64,000 nt of DNA from Antitrichia curtipendula (Eukaryota; Streptophyta; Bryopsida; Hypnales; Leucodontaceae), in contig OX579636.1 in assembly GCA_951230915.1 (NCBI GenBank), positions 34,593,567 to 34,657,566 of the forward strand, read 5' to 3'. Below are positions 1 to 17,836 of the stretch, one piece after another. Every line of letters begins with the position of its first letter. The first letter of the stretch is position 1. Below the pieces are notes generated by a model, which saw only the letters and a list, made by a program, of their open reading frames with translations, did no database searches and was not told the origin of the DNA. The translations under genes and the position numbers were made by a program.

Positions 1-2301
1 CCGCCTTCACTCTTGTCAGCAAAGTGGCCCACACTGCTTGGTCAACCAGCGCGCCTTTGTGCTCAGCATTGATCTGTTCACCATGGCACACAAATGACAA
101 GATAGCAAAGTCATCGTGATTCAAATCAGTAATCCACTTTATGTGGATTTGTTTGTGGCTAACATCAAGCAAATTCTTAAAGCTCCAGAACTCGTCAGAG
201 CTAAATGCCGTAGCTTTGTCTTCATACATGCGATGAAGTGATGCTTGACATACTTTAACAGCAGCAACAAAGTCGCATATATAAACATCCCTTTTTTGTG
301 CAAATACCACCAACGTGTCTATTGCCTCAAGTAATGGAAGCAAGGCACACATCCCAAGAACAGTGAATGGGTCCAGCAACAACACTAAGTAAGCCTGCAA
401 AAGGCAAAGAACAAAATGTTAATAAAACACAATCGGTACATTATCATGCAAATGCTAAGTACGATGGTTAAAACATGGAAGCTTGCAAGTGAAATCATAG
501 TTACGAAAAATAATGAAACAACGTCGAAGGAGGGAGGGGGTTCATGTAAACGCACCTCTGCCTTGTTATTGCCGGTGAGATCGGCTGTCATCTTGTAAAT
601 GAGTGTTATGTATTCCGACAACAGGCGTCGGAGAGGTTCGATTAAATTCACCCATCGTGTTTATACATTGCGTAGCATCTTCAGGCCCTTTGTCTCTGTG
701 AGTTCCTCAAGTTGCCTGAATTCACTGAAACGCTTAGGGCTCTTACAGAAATAACCGTATGTGACAGAAAGGAGTTTCTCAATATCACCAAAAATTGCCA
801 AATTCGACAATGCCTTGAAGACTAGATTGCAACGGTGTGCAACGCAATGTACACCAATGACATTCAGAGCATGCCTTTCTTTAATTTGTTGAGTGACACC
901 GGTGTGAGTTCCTTGCAATGTTGATGCACCGTCAGCGCCAAAGCTAAGGATTTTCTGGGCTGCGGTCTCTGCAGTCAAACCACCGCCAGTTCTCACAGCC
1001 CCCATGATCAACTTCGTCAGATTTTCAACTGTGGGACTACAATCCACACGCTGCAAAGAAATAAGCAAGGGAATTCTTACTCAGTCCTGCACTATGTATG
1101 CATGGATTGAAAGAAAACTACTATTGTCAACTACTGTGACCTCGTCGACAGTGATGGCCATAAATCTAGCAGCATTGATCAACTTGCGTGTCTCATCCAT
1201 TACTTGTTTGTGCATGTAAGTGGCCATAAACCACCCCGAATTGTCACACAAGTGAGCTGCCGATAAATCAGGTACATTGAGCAACTTGTATAGAGATTGG
1301 CGGGACTCAAATTCAATCATGGGACGATCGTCGGCCAGTAGCTAAAACAACGTTGCAAATTGCACTCTTTTTTTTTTGGCCTCCAAAGTTGTACAATTGT
1401 TCAACTGCTCGAGCACTGAGGGAGGGGCCTTCGCTGCATACAAGCGCAGGTTCTTTTTATGTTTGCATTGGGTGGCAATATAGCTCTCTCCGACCTTGAC
1501 CTTATGCTGTGGCATGTCCTTCTTTGCAATGCGTTTGCCGTCGTGCTTGAACAAAGTGTCAGATTTTGGAGCCATAATGCATGGCTTCCTGTCAAAAGAA
1601 GAACAGACCTTACAACGAACCATGTGCAGTATGCCGTCGGATGCCATGATTCCCTCAGCCCATGGTAATTTGGCAGCCCATAGGGTTTGGAACTTCCTGT
1701 GACGGTCATACCGCTTCTGGGACCTTGATCGCTCTGATTCAGCCTTCGTACGCAGTGTTGCACCTTTCTTCTTCGGTGGAGACTGAAAATCAGACTCGTC
1801 ATCGGAGCCATCTGAATCAACAAAAACCTCGACCAAATTGCCGTCATCAATGTCAATTGAGTCCTCCAAAATGGTTATCAGGGGTGACTTCGAGCTCAGT
1901 ACAACAGTGTCTTCAGAGCCTGAGGAGGAACCCGGGGTGACAACGGTGTTCACAGACGTCGAATTACTCTTCCGTGTAATCGCAAGATCACCATCTTTGT
2001 CACTGGGATACTCTTCTCCAGATTGGGGCTCTACTCCGGGAACATCTGGCATGGAGCCATTCAAAGCGAAGCAAAGGGGTTGTCCGGCTATTGCTCCGCG
2101 ATTCGATTGGAAATAAGACTTCACCGTCTTCTCCCTCGCCTCCCCCCTCCGGAAGTCCAATTGCTTTCCCTTCCATTTCATGTCCAAGCGTGCTGCCTCT
2201 AGAGCCTACTTAGCTGCCTTCTGTGCAGACCTCGCAATCACAGCCGCGCAAATGGCCTTGGCGACAGCATCTTCCCCGATTTCCTCGGCACCACAAACCA
2301 T
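1..2301 (-). pseudogene. hAT-superfamily transposase gene, inactivated by four in-frame stops and truncated by the window edge
   Basis: Reading the minus strand from an ATG at 2301-2299 gives one continuous frame down to 556. A 161-bp GT-AG intron (555-395) follows, then an open frame to position 1. The N-terminal third is charged and Ser/Asp-rich. A Cys/His zinc-finger-like block (about 1630-1480; key residues CKVC and KSDTLFKH) resembles the C17orf113/BED-like fingers of hAT-derived proteins. The middle carries TVDEVT and, near 920-830, FGADGAS followed by HCVAHR, landmarks of the hAT/DUF4371 catalytic core. The frame is broken only by TAG 2208-2206, TAG 1344-1342, TGA 1083-1081 and TAA 663-661; flanking peptide similarity continues in the same frame across each. 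The gene would encode more than 700 residues. The hAT assignment is from motif recall; terminal repeats and target duplication were not found. The 3' part lies outside the window. Confidence 0.82.
395..555 (-). other. intron of the hAT pseudogene
   Basis: On the minus strand the donor is CAGAG|GTGCGT at 555 and the acceptor TTTTGCAG|GC ending at 395. Removing it joins AAG GCA GAG to GCT TAC TTA in phase 0 and keeps the frame open to the window edge. Confidence 0.7.
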
Positions 2302-3446
2302 GGTATGCAACGGTTACTACAATGACCTCCACAAAGCAAGTTCCAGCAAACACAGACAATTGACCGGAAGAAGCTACAAGAAAGGTATGAATGCCCAATG
2401 CCGAACCCTCACAAGCAAAGCATAAAATGCCCAATGTCATGAAATGAAGCAGGCATTTCTGTGGATTTCAGCTGCATTGAGGACCGTGAATTCTCAGGGA
2501 GGACCAACGCCGCCATGGTAGGAAATTGAGAGCAATGAAACCTAGAATTAAAGAGAAGCATTGAAAATTCAAAGTGGAAGAGAAGTCTGCTAACACGACC
2601 GCACAGCATTACCGAAACGTACAATTGAACTCATGGCGAAAATTGAAGCTCTTCCTCGCAGGTGACTGGCAAACCCTAGCCGCACCCCAAGATGTAAATG
2701 GCAATATCAAACTACCACTTGCGGCACTACTTGGCGAACATAACTATTCCGATCGAGAAAGATTGGCAACGAACTTCTGCTAGCAGAAGCAAACACAAGT
2801 TCATGAAAGCGCGGAGTGGCGAACCTAATGCTGGGGAGTGGCAATAATGGAAGCGTAACTTGGCGATAAGGCCTGCCGCCCAATGCAGCCTCGTCGCCAG
2901 TCTGGCCACTGATAGTCTGCAAGGACACTGAGGTGGCGACAGGGGCCGTTTTTTTGGCACAAGAGGTCAGTTCAATTTTTGCTAGGGCCTTCCAATTGGG
3001 GCAAACTGGTTTCCTAAAGCCAAAAAAAACAACCCCGGTACCAACTATTCTTCATGACTAAGCTATTATGAGCCATCACGAATCTAGTGTCCACGTGGCT
3101 TGGGAAATCATAATGTACTTTTAAGCCCATCAAGCAATTCTTGGCCTCATTAGTAAATTTAGAAGGCTCTTTTCCATCCAAATTTTTAAACTATCGGAAG
3201 TGTCTCTTTCTTGGATTTAATTCCCTCTTAGTATTCTATAATCAAAACTATCCCATATGCTACATCTACATTTAGACCAAAAGGTGCAACAAAAATTTTG
3301 ATACTGATTACACAAGATGTACCAAATTCAAAACATGGAGTCTATGAAAGCCTAATTTTTGATACCCCTAGAGACAATACTAAAAAATTCATAATTTATT
3401 CATATAGGGTCCAAAAAATGCACGCTAAAATGTGTTGAAATCCTCT
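2302..3446. other. upstream flank of the hAT pseudogene, no gene seen
   Basis: Short overlapping ORFs here are weak and unlike any family I recognise. The stretch probably holds the 5' region and left terminus of the hAT element, but no terminal inverted repeat or 8-bp duplication could be fixed. Confidence 0.3.
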
Positions 3447-4485
3447 CACTAGAAGAAAAATGTGTCCGCCACAACCGACTACAATGCAACTATATGTCCT
3501 ATACAACTATCCTGCGACTATAGTCCTTTGTATTTGCATCAGATTTGACGTGAACAAAGTTATACGTTGTTGTAGCCACAAAGTAGTCGCAAATTGAAGT
3601 TTAGGATTACAGGGATGTATCAGAAGAATTGATGTGAAGTATTCTACATCCAATATTCCTTACAATTGTCGATGTAGACAACTTTTTGTTCTGTAGAGTC
3701 TAGTGAGTCAAACTACAATTGCAAAGAATCTAAATTCAATTGCAATTCAACTAGAATTCAACTTGAAAGCAACTAGAATGCAACTCCAAAGCAATTAGAC
3801 TACAACTAAAGTTCAACTAGATAACAATTATAATTGTTCCATATCAATTGTCAAGAGTATCATTAGGTTGGACATATAAGAATTGTAAATTATAGCGTTC
3901 TTACATATTGAATTCTAATTATGGGATTCCAATTTTTCTACATTTTGTAGACTTTTATAATTTATAGATTTCTACAATTTGTAGATTTCTGCAGTCTAAA
4001 GAAATCACCAAATATTTGAAGTCTATGAAATTTTAGAACTTGTAAAATGATAAATTTCTAACAAAAAATTTCTAACAATTTCTAACAAAAAATTCAATGC
4101 AAAAAGGCGTCAACTCCGGCTCCAAACAATTCCCTGTCCACGCCCACTTGACGTACCCCAGACAAAACTGGGCACGCCCAGTGCTAAAAAACACCTGTCC
4201 AGTGCCACAATGGGGCAGACTTTCTCTCCAGCCCTGCCCAAACTCAACTTGGCCACGTTGGGCGAGTAGGGGTGAGGATGCTCTTAGCAACTACGTTAGA
4301 AGAATTCATTGATGAACTTCCACATAGACTATCGAATGAAATCAAACTTGCAACTATTTTGCAACTAGTGCAACTTGTTCACTGCAATTGCGGGTTCTTA
4401 AATTATCACCTAATTACAAACGTCGCCTGCAACTACAAAATCAGTTGCAAACTGTAGTCACTAAACCCCTCATTTTCTTCTAGTG
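3447..4485. mobile_element. non-autonomous CACTA (En/Spm-type) transposon, 1039 bp
   Basis: The left end reads CACTAGAAGAAAAATG and the right end is its inverse, CATTTTCTTCTAGTG, differing by one A. Plant CACTA elements typically end in CACTACAAGAAAA. The 3 bp outside each end are identical (TCT at 3444-3446 and 4486-4488), matching the 3-bp target duplication of this superfamily. The interior has many short subterminal motifs in both orientations (variants of ACTACAA, GCAACTA and TAGTTGCA at 3475-3600, 3700-3830 and 4350-4460), as expected for transposase-binding repeats. No transposase ORF is present, so it would need an enzyme in trans. The block 4100-4290 is richer in GC than the rest and may be captured or nested sequence. 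Confidence 0.88.
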
Positions 4486-6100
4486 TCTTGTAGTTTCCAA
4501 TAAGATCTAATAAAATAATTTATGTTTGATAATTGTAACTATGTTTAGTTGTACTTAGTGACAATTATAGGCACTTACATTTTTAGATATTTAAACTAAA
4601 ATAGAGGCACACAATGCATGTGAATGAAGAGGGAATTAAAAGTGTTTGAATTTGTTCTCAATAGTGACTTAACTTGTTTTAATTTGAGTGAATTTCTATG
4701 TAAAACATCTTCCAAACATTGCAAAAAAGGCAAAGCATAATTTAGAATTCTACACGAAAATATAGAACATTTGCAAGAAGAGATTCACAATTGTTAGCCG
4801 ACAAAATATTAGGGACAGGCTTGTAAAAAGTGGAGAGGGCAACTTTTTGACTTTTGTAAATTATTTTTAACATTAGACTTGAATTTATTGTTTATTTTTT
4901 GTTAGACAACAAGGCAATCATTTCTAAAATATAGTTTCTCCCTACTCATGTAAAAGCGAAATCATCTTGAAAATCTACAGGCAATCATAACATTATTAAC
5001 CTTCCCTGAGGGGGTCTCTTTTTGCTCCCCCAAAATCAAGAGCCCTCAACAGTAGCCTCGCCAATGACATACTAAGCTTTGACAGCTTCACCTCTACCCA
5101 ACCAATGACTTGTGCAACATTATAACTAAATTCTCCCCCTAGGTATATAGGAGGGAATTATACCTCCACCTGGGGGGGGCAAAACCAAGCCTGTTAGCAA
5201 TGTTATGATTCTGGCTATTGGAAGCTTAGAAATGAATTTCTAATTCTGACACACAACAGACATGGGTTTTTTTTTCTGACAATTTGGTGCAAAATTGCAC
5301 CAAATTTTATGGTCTAGCACTACACCTATAGGAAAAAATGGTACTAAAAAGGTGAAAAATTGCCAAAAAAATTCAAATAAAAAAAAATCTTAAATGAAAT
5401 TGCCAAAGTATGGATGAAAACTGAATTATGGATATGTGATATGTGCTAATATGATATTTTCTATCCAATATGTGGATGAAAGTTGAAATTTGGAGCACTA
5501 CTATAACATTCAATATTGTCACTTTGGCACTTCATTAAAAATGAAAAAAAACACCTAATAACAGGGGTGTTTGTTTCAACAAAGTCAGTTGAATGAGTCT
5601 TCAAGGAGTGAAACCTCACCTACAATTGCTTCCCTTTGAAGTGAAACTTTACTTGCAATTTATAATAAACATCCATTGTAGTTAAAGAATCACTCATACA
5701 CCATCTCTCATCTTCCAAAGTAGATATGGGACCTATGATGAATAGACTCTTAGTTCATTCTTGCTTTACACCCAGAGCCAGGGCCAATTTGTTGTTTAAG
5801 AGGCTCCAAATCCTCTCTCGTGATTGGAGAAAAGGTTGAAATTTGTCCAATTCGACCTAAATGGAATGACCCGACGTCTAAGTGTAAAGTGTCCATTATA
5901 AAGAAATGAAGGCTGAGCCACTGGCAGAAAACTTATATGATAAGAAAGTACCTGGGCAGCTGGACTAATCATAAGCAGGGGTGGGTTTAATGTCTTGATG
6001 GCACCCCATCACTTAAGGGTTGCCGTCACCTGGCTGCTATGACCGTGCATTCATCCATACTCACACATCTCATTCATCCACGAAAGGGGCCTCATTCGCA
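4486..6100. other. AT-rich intergenic DNA with repeat remnants
   Basis: No coding sequence is supported. The stretch about 5566-5760 includes a motif (GGGACCTA, one or two bases, GATGAATAGACTCT) that recurs at 32406-32435, so it is part of a dispersed repeat. Confidence 0.4.
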
Positions 6101-6954
6101 AACAGAGTGACGAATTAGGTCAAACTTGCTTCGCCGAAGCGCACCCCGTGCGTCGCTAATTTTCTGTTTCGACACCATTTCGAGCACTTGCTCAGGTTTC
6201 CGCGTTTTCAAAATCCTCTAGCAACATTCCGTTCAAAATTTCCGTTTTCTCCCATGCAAAACGAGCCAAAAATGTGACCAAACGGTGCTGTCTGCACCGA
6301 GATTGAGTTTCGCAGGTGAAGGAGACGATGAGATGGTGGATTGGGTTGCTGGAGCTTCCAAGCTCTGGAGACCAAGGAATCTGCTCACAGTTGTGGTTTT
6401 CCTGCTCATGGCGGAGCTCATGATACTCCTGGTAGACTAATGGATGTTGACTTAGAGGCGTTGGAGGAGTGGGCCATTGTTGGACGTCGGCAACTCTGTC
6501 TGTGTTGTTGGAATTCGAAGCTCGGTGCTGAGAATGGAGAGGATGTGTGGAAGCGTGATGAATCTGTGAAGAAACGGTGGCTTGCAGTAGGGCAGGATTT
6601 GTGTCCGAGGGGTTTATGATTGTCAATTTGAAATTGTGAAGTGGTTTACAAGCTATGGCATTAGATACATGGAAGGCGTGGTTGGAATGCTGCTCATCTA
6701 GAACTCGATTGAGCAGATCGTCGATATATTCCTTGCGATAGTGGAGGTCTAGGCAGGGTTGAATGGTCTTGGGGCTTAGGAATGCCATAGCTGCGTCATA
6801 ATGCGAGCAGCTAGTTGTGACTCACTATGTACGAGGATACGTGTGGATTTGAGTGAGTGCCATGGATTTTCGAGTTGGCTTGTTTTTTCAGTTGCGTTGT
6901 TATTCTACGACATAGGACATGGTGTTTGAGCTGTGGTAATCTCGACGAGAGAGG
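6101..6954 (+). promoter_or_regulatory. probable promoter and 5' leader of the JmjC gene
   Basis: The base composition becomes visibly more GC-rich from about 6120. The segment lies directly upstream of the inferred start codon and contains several short upstream ORFs, for example 6341-6619. It probably carries the 5' UTR and possibly a leader intron, but no transcription start or TATA box could be fixed. Confidence 0.35.
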
Positions 6955-14844
<7,890 letters not shown>

Positions 14845-16800
14845 ACAATACACTGACGGCTGAATTTTGAGCTCCCCGAGGCAACTCGACAGGTTGGTTC
14901 TACTGTAGTTGAAAGAGTTTTGATCAAATTATTTTGGGGGGAATTGGTAAATAGTTGTTCAAGTTTAGACTTGCAAAGGCGTTCCAAATCACACTATGGC
15001 CACCAACTGGCTAATCGTGACCCCTGTCATCTGAAGTTGGGAATTCGTAAGATTTGCCGGCTCTACTTGTTTTGTCGTGGCTTATTCTGAAATCATCTTG
15101 TGATTACTAGGATTCTGGTGTTCTTGATGGTCTGGTTTGGTTTCCAATGAGCAGGTAGCGGTGGCAACGTGGAAATTTTGAAATATCTATCCTCGATTCA
15201 GTTTGCAATTGTAGATTTTTACAATGTCTTATTCTTCACCTAACTGACCTTTCGGGCTACGTCAGCTTGTTGAGCAAATTGGGTCTTTATCAGAGCTATC
15301 TCACCCTACTGAGCTTTGTCACCTACCTACTTACTTGGATATGGACTTGTAGCATATCTTTACGGCACACGATACTTTCAGAGAAGCGGTTTAGGGGGGA
15401 ATAGTTGGAAGTACAGGGGCGGAGGTATTGAAAGAGTAAGGAATTGCACTATTGCAGATGCTACTCATTGAGAATGACCTCCTCACCTTTCATGAGCTGG
15501 TACACTCTTCACATTTTATTGTCTGTACACCTTGACCTCTTTCATCTAACTGCTTTAAGTCACCAAAAAAATGAGCACCTGTTTAAGGTCACAAAAATGA
15601 CTACAAATGTTGTAAGTCAGGGTTGGCAAAATTACAAATTACTCTGAATGTATCTGTGTTTCACTTGGTAATTGAATATCATTTTCAATTAGTGCAGGGT
15701 TTATGAGTTGCAACTTACGTAATCTAGCTAGTGAACTCCTCGATTTCCATTACAATCGTATCATCTTTTTGGGCCTTGTTTGAAATTGGTGTAGTGAATT
15801 AATTTCCTGCAATTGAACTCCAATTAGCAGAATCATAACAGCTGAAAGACTTGCAAGCACGTTGATGGGACATGAAGTGGTCACAAGTTACCAAGGCTTT
15901 ACAATGTTTAATATCTGCAAATGATCTCTCGTGTCACAACAGTGGTGCTGCAAAAATTATTGAAGGCCTTTGATTGCCATTCTTGTAGTAATACAATAAT
16001 ACATACGTAAAGAAGTTAAGGTTGACATGGAGTTAGCATCAATAAACAAATCATGATTAATTTGCGTGGACATTTGCAAACATTCTACTCTACAATCTTT
16101 GTATAGTCAGTGTGGAGATATTGATTTGGAAAGTGGATGTGTCTTTTGCATGTAGTAAGAGTCAAGAAAAGTGTGGTTAAGTGGTATGAGTTTTGGTGAT
16201 GACTTCTCTTTAAAATTAATTTGCTCTCACCTTAATCAAGGCTATGCCTTCTTTACACTACAAGTGAGATTGAAGACCCCGGAGAGGAGGTTTTAGCCAA
16301 TGAGAGCTTCAACATTTAAAAGATCAAGGAATGGAACTTTACATTAGGATTTTTCAGTCTCACTTTAAATGGAATGATGTCAATAACACTTTAAATTGTC
16401 CTTTATGGCAATAGAAGTGCACAAGTTTTACGTACCCTTAAAAACGTTTAAACATTATTTCATTATATTAAAGTTAGAATGTTGTTAAGCTCTTACAAAT
16501 AGAAAGGGTACTAGATTGAGCCCAATTTTATTTTCACAAATGAAATAAATTATTGTCAAGGGGTTGCCAAAATTATACTAGAACAAAAAAATAAACACAT
16601 CTAATTGAAGTTCTTATTTGAAAGTGCCCCCTTATAGATTATTTTTTGTTTGGCCAAAAATTTACATAAAAGCCTCCCATTGATTTTGGACGTATCCTAA
16701 TCAATTCTTTGAGAATGCATAATTTATTCATATAATGTCCATCTAACTTATTATTTGAATCTTTTTCAACGGCCAATAAGAATCAACAAAATTAAGTCAA
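14845..16800. other. 3' flank of the JmjC gene and intergenic DNA
   Basis: The first few hundred bases probably include the 3' UTR. No further gene, RNA or clear element was recognised. Confidence 0.35.
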
Positions 16801-16807
16801 TCCACTA

Positions 16808-17033
16808 CTCTCTCCATCCTACTAAATCCTCCAAACCAAACATAGTACTACTAAACCACTCCATTTATTAATTTTGATCATTGAACAAGCAATGTGGAAT
16901 TCAAATCAACTCTCGTTCAATCAATTCTAAAAAAAAAACATTGCTTGCTCAGTGATCAACGATCAAAATCAATTACTAGAGCCCTTTTAGAGGTACATGC
17001 ACTGTTTTCAATTTGGAGGCTTTTAGGTAATCA
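16808..17033. mobile_element. Stowaway-like MITE, diverged copy
   Basis: It starts after a TA with CTCTCTCCATCCTACTAAAT and shares an internal block (AAGCAA, GGAATTCAAATCAA) with the better-preserved copy at 39822-40043. The right end fits poorly and seems eroded or cut by the neighbouring element. Confidence 0.55.
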
Positions 17034-17034
17034 A

Positions 17035-17148
17035 GGTAGTCCACTCTAAAAGCGACAATAACACAAAGATACATTTTGCTTTCCTCAATGTACCAATGGT
17101 GTACATTTCAAGAGGTGATTGCTTTTAGTGCCGGACTACCGCATTTCA
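17035..17148. mobile_element. short MITE with GGTAGTCC ends
   Basis: The left end, GGTAGTCCACTCTAAAAGCG, is roughly inverse to the right end, TGCTTTTAGTGCCGGACTACC in part. The ends resemble those of the larger MITE at 17421-17836, so it may be a deletion derivative or sister family. Confidence 0.5.
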
Positions 17149-17291
17149 AGTTCAAAAATTCATAACTAATTACATGAAGGTCCAAAAAATATAAAACAAC
17201 TTGGTTTACATGCCAAGCCTTTTGTCTTCCTACAAAAATTTACTGAAAATTGTTTCAAGGAGTTCAACTTCCCTAGAAAGGCAATCAGTGA

Positions 17292-17316
17292 GCTCTTAAA
17301 TGGTCACTTTAAGAGC
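17292..17316. repeat. palindrome next to a tandem repeat
   Basis: GCTCTTAAA, seven bases, TTTAAGAGC: nine-base perfect arms. The arms match the terminal motif of the adjacent MITE family. Confidence 0.7.
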
Positions 17317-17401
17317 AAATCATATGGAACCGGATGGAACCAAGGTTCAAATCAGATGGAACCAGATGGAACCAAGGTTCAAATCAGATGGGACCAAGGT
17401 T
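17316..17401. repeat. 32-bp tandem repeat, about 2.7 copies
   Basis: Units start at 17316, 17348 and 17380, each beginning CAAATCA and ending CCAAGGTT. The third unit is shortened. Confidence 0.8.
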
Positions 17402-17420
17402 TTAATCAAGTCCAGGACCA

Positions 17421-17836
17421 GTAAGGTAGTATGCTCTTAAAGCGACCATTTAAGGGCTGGTCCGCCTTTTTCACAGGCTTTCGTGGACAAAAATATTTTT
17501 AGATCGTTTTTCAGAGAAAGAAAAATAGATGTGGTACCTAACACAAGTGTTTTGGTATTTTTCCAAGCATTTTTGAATTACTTACGAATTTTCAAAGATT
17601 CAGGACATAGGCACCTATTTGTGACCATAGGTCTTCCAAAATCTGTCCGCTTGCAACTTGTAAAGAGATGTGCAGAAATCAAAGACAATGATTGGCTCTT
17701 GCAATAGAAAAACAATTTTTCTTCAATGCATTCAATTGCTAAACTGGTCCATTTAAGGATCACCCCATCTCCATTCTTCACCTAAAAATAGGGGCGATTT
17801 CAAGAAGATGGGCGCTTTTAGAGCACACTACCTTAC
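17421..17836. mobile_element. 416-bp MITE with GTAAGGTAGTATGCTC ends, copy 1
   Basis: The ends are inverse copies: GTAAGGTAGTATGCTCTTAA on the left and AGAGCACACTACCTTAC on the right. A second copy of the same length and order is at 50005-50417. No clear target duplication was seen. Both copies contain a 67-codon minus-strand ORF, but its differences look neutral (see the rejected list). Confidence 0.85.

Noticed and set aside
1051..1080. A 30-bp GT-AG intron between two hAT ORFs
   Set aside because: It is far shorter than plant introns. Reading straight through stays in frame apart from one TGA, which fits a point mutation better.
661..2208. Stops in the hAT gene read as an alternative genetic code or programmed readthrough
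   Set aside because: All three stop codons are involved, none has a recognisable readthrough context, and the other genes in the window use the standard code. Mutational decay is simpler.
17578..17781. 67-codon minus-strand ORF shared by both GTAAGGTAG MITEs (also 50159-50362)
   Set aside because: About 15 base differences cause about 10 amino-acid changes, as expected without selection. Preservation is due to the recent common origin of the copies.
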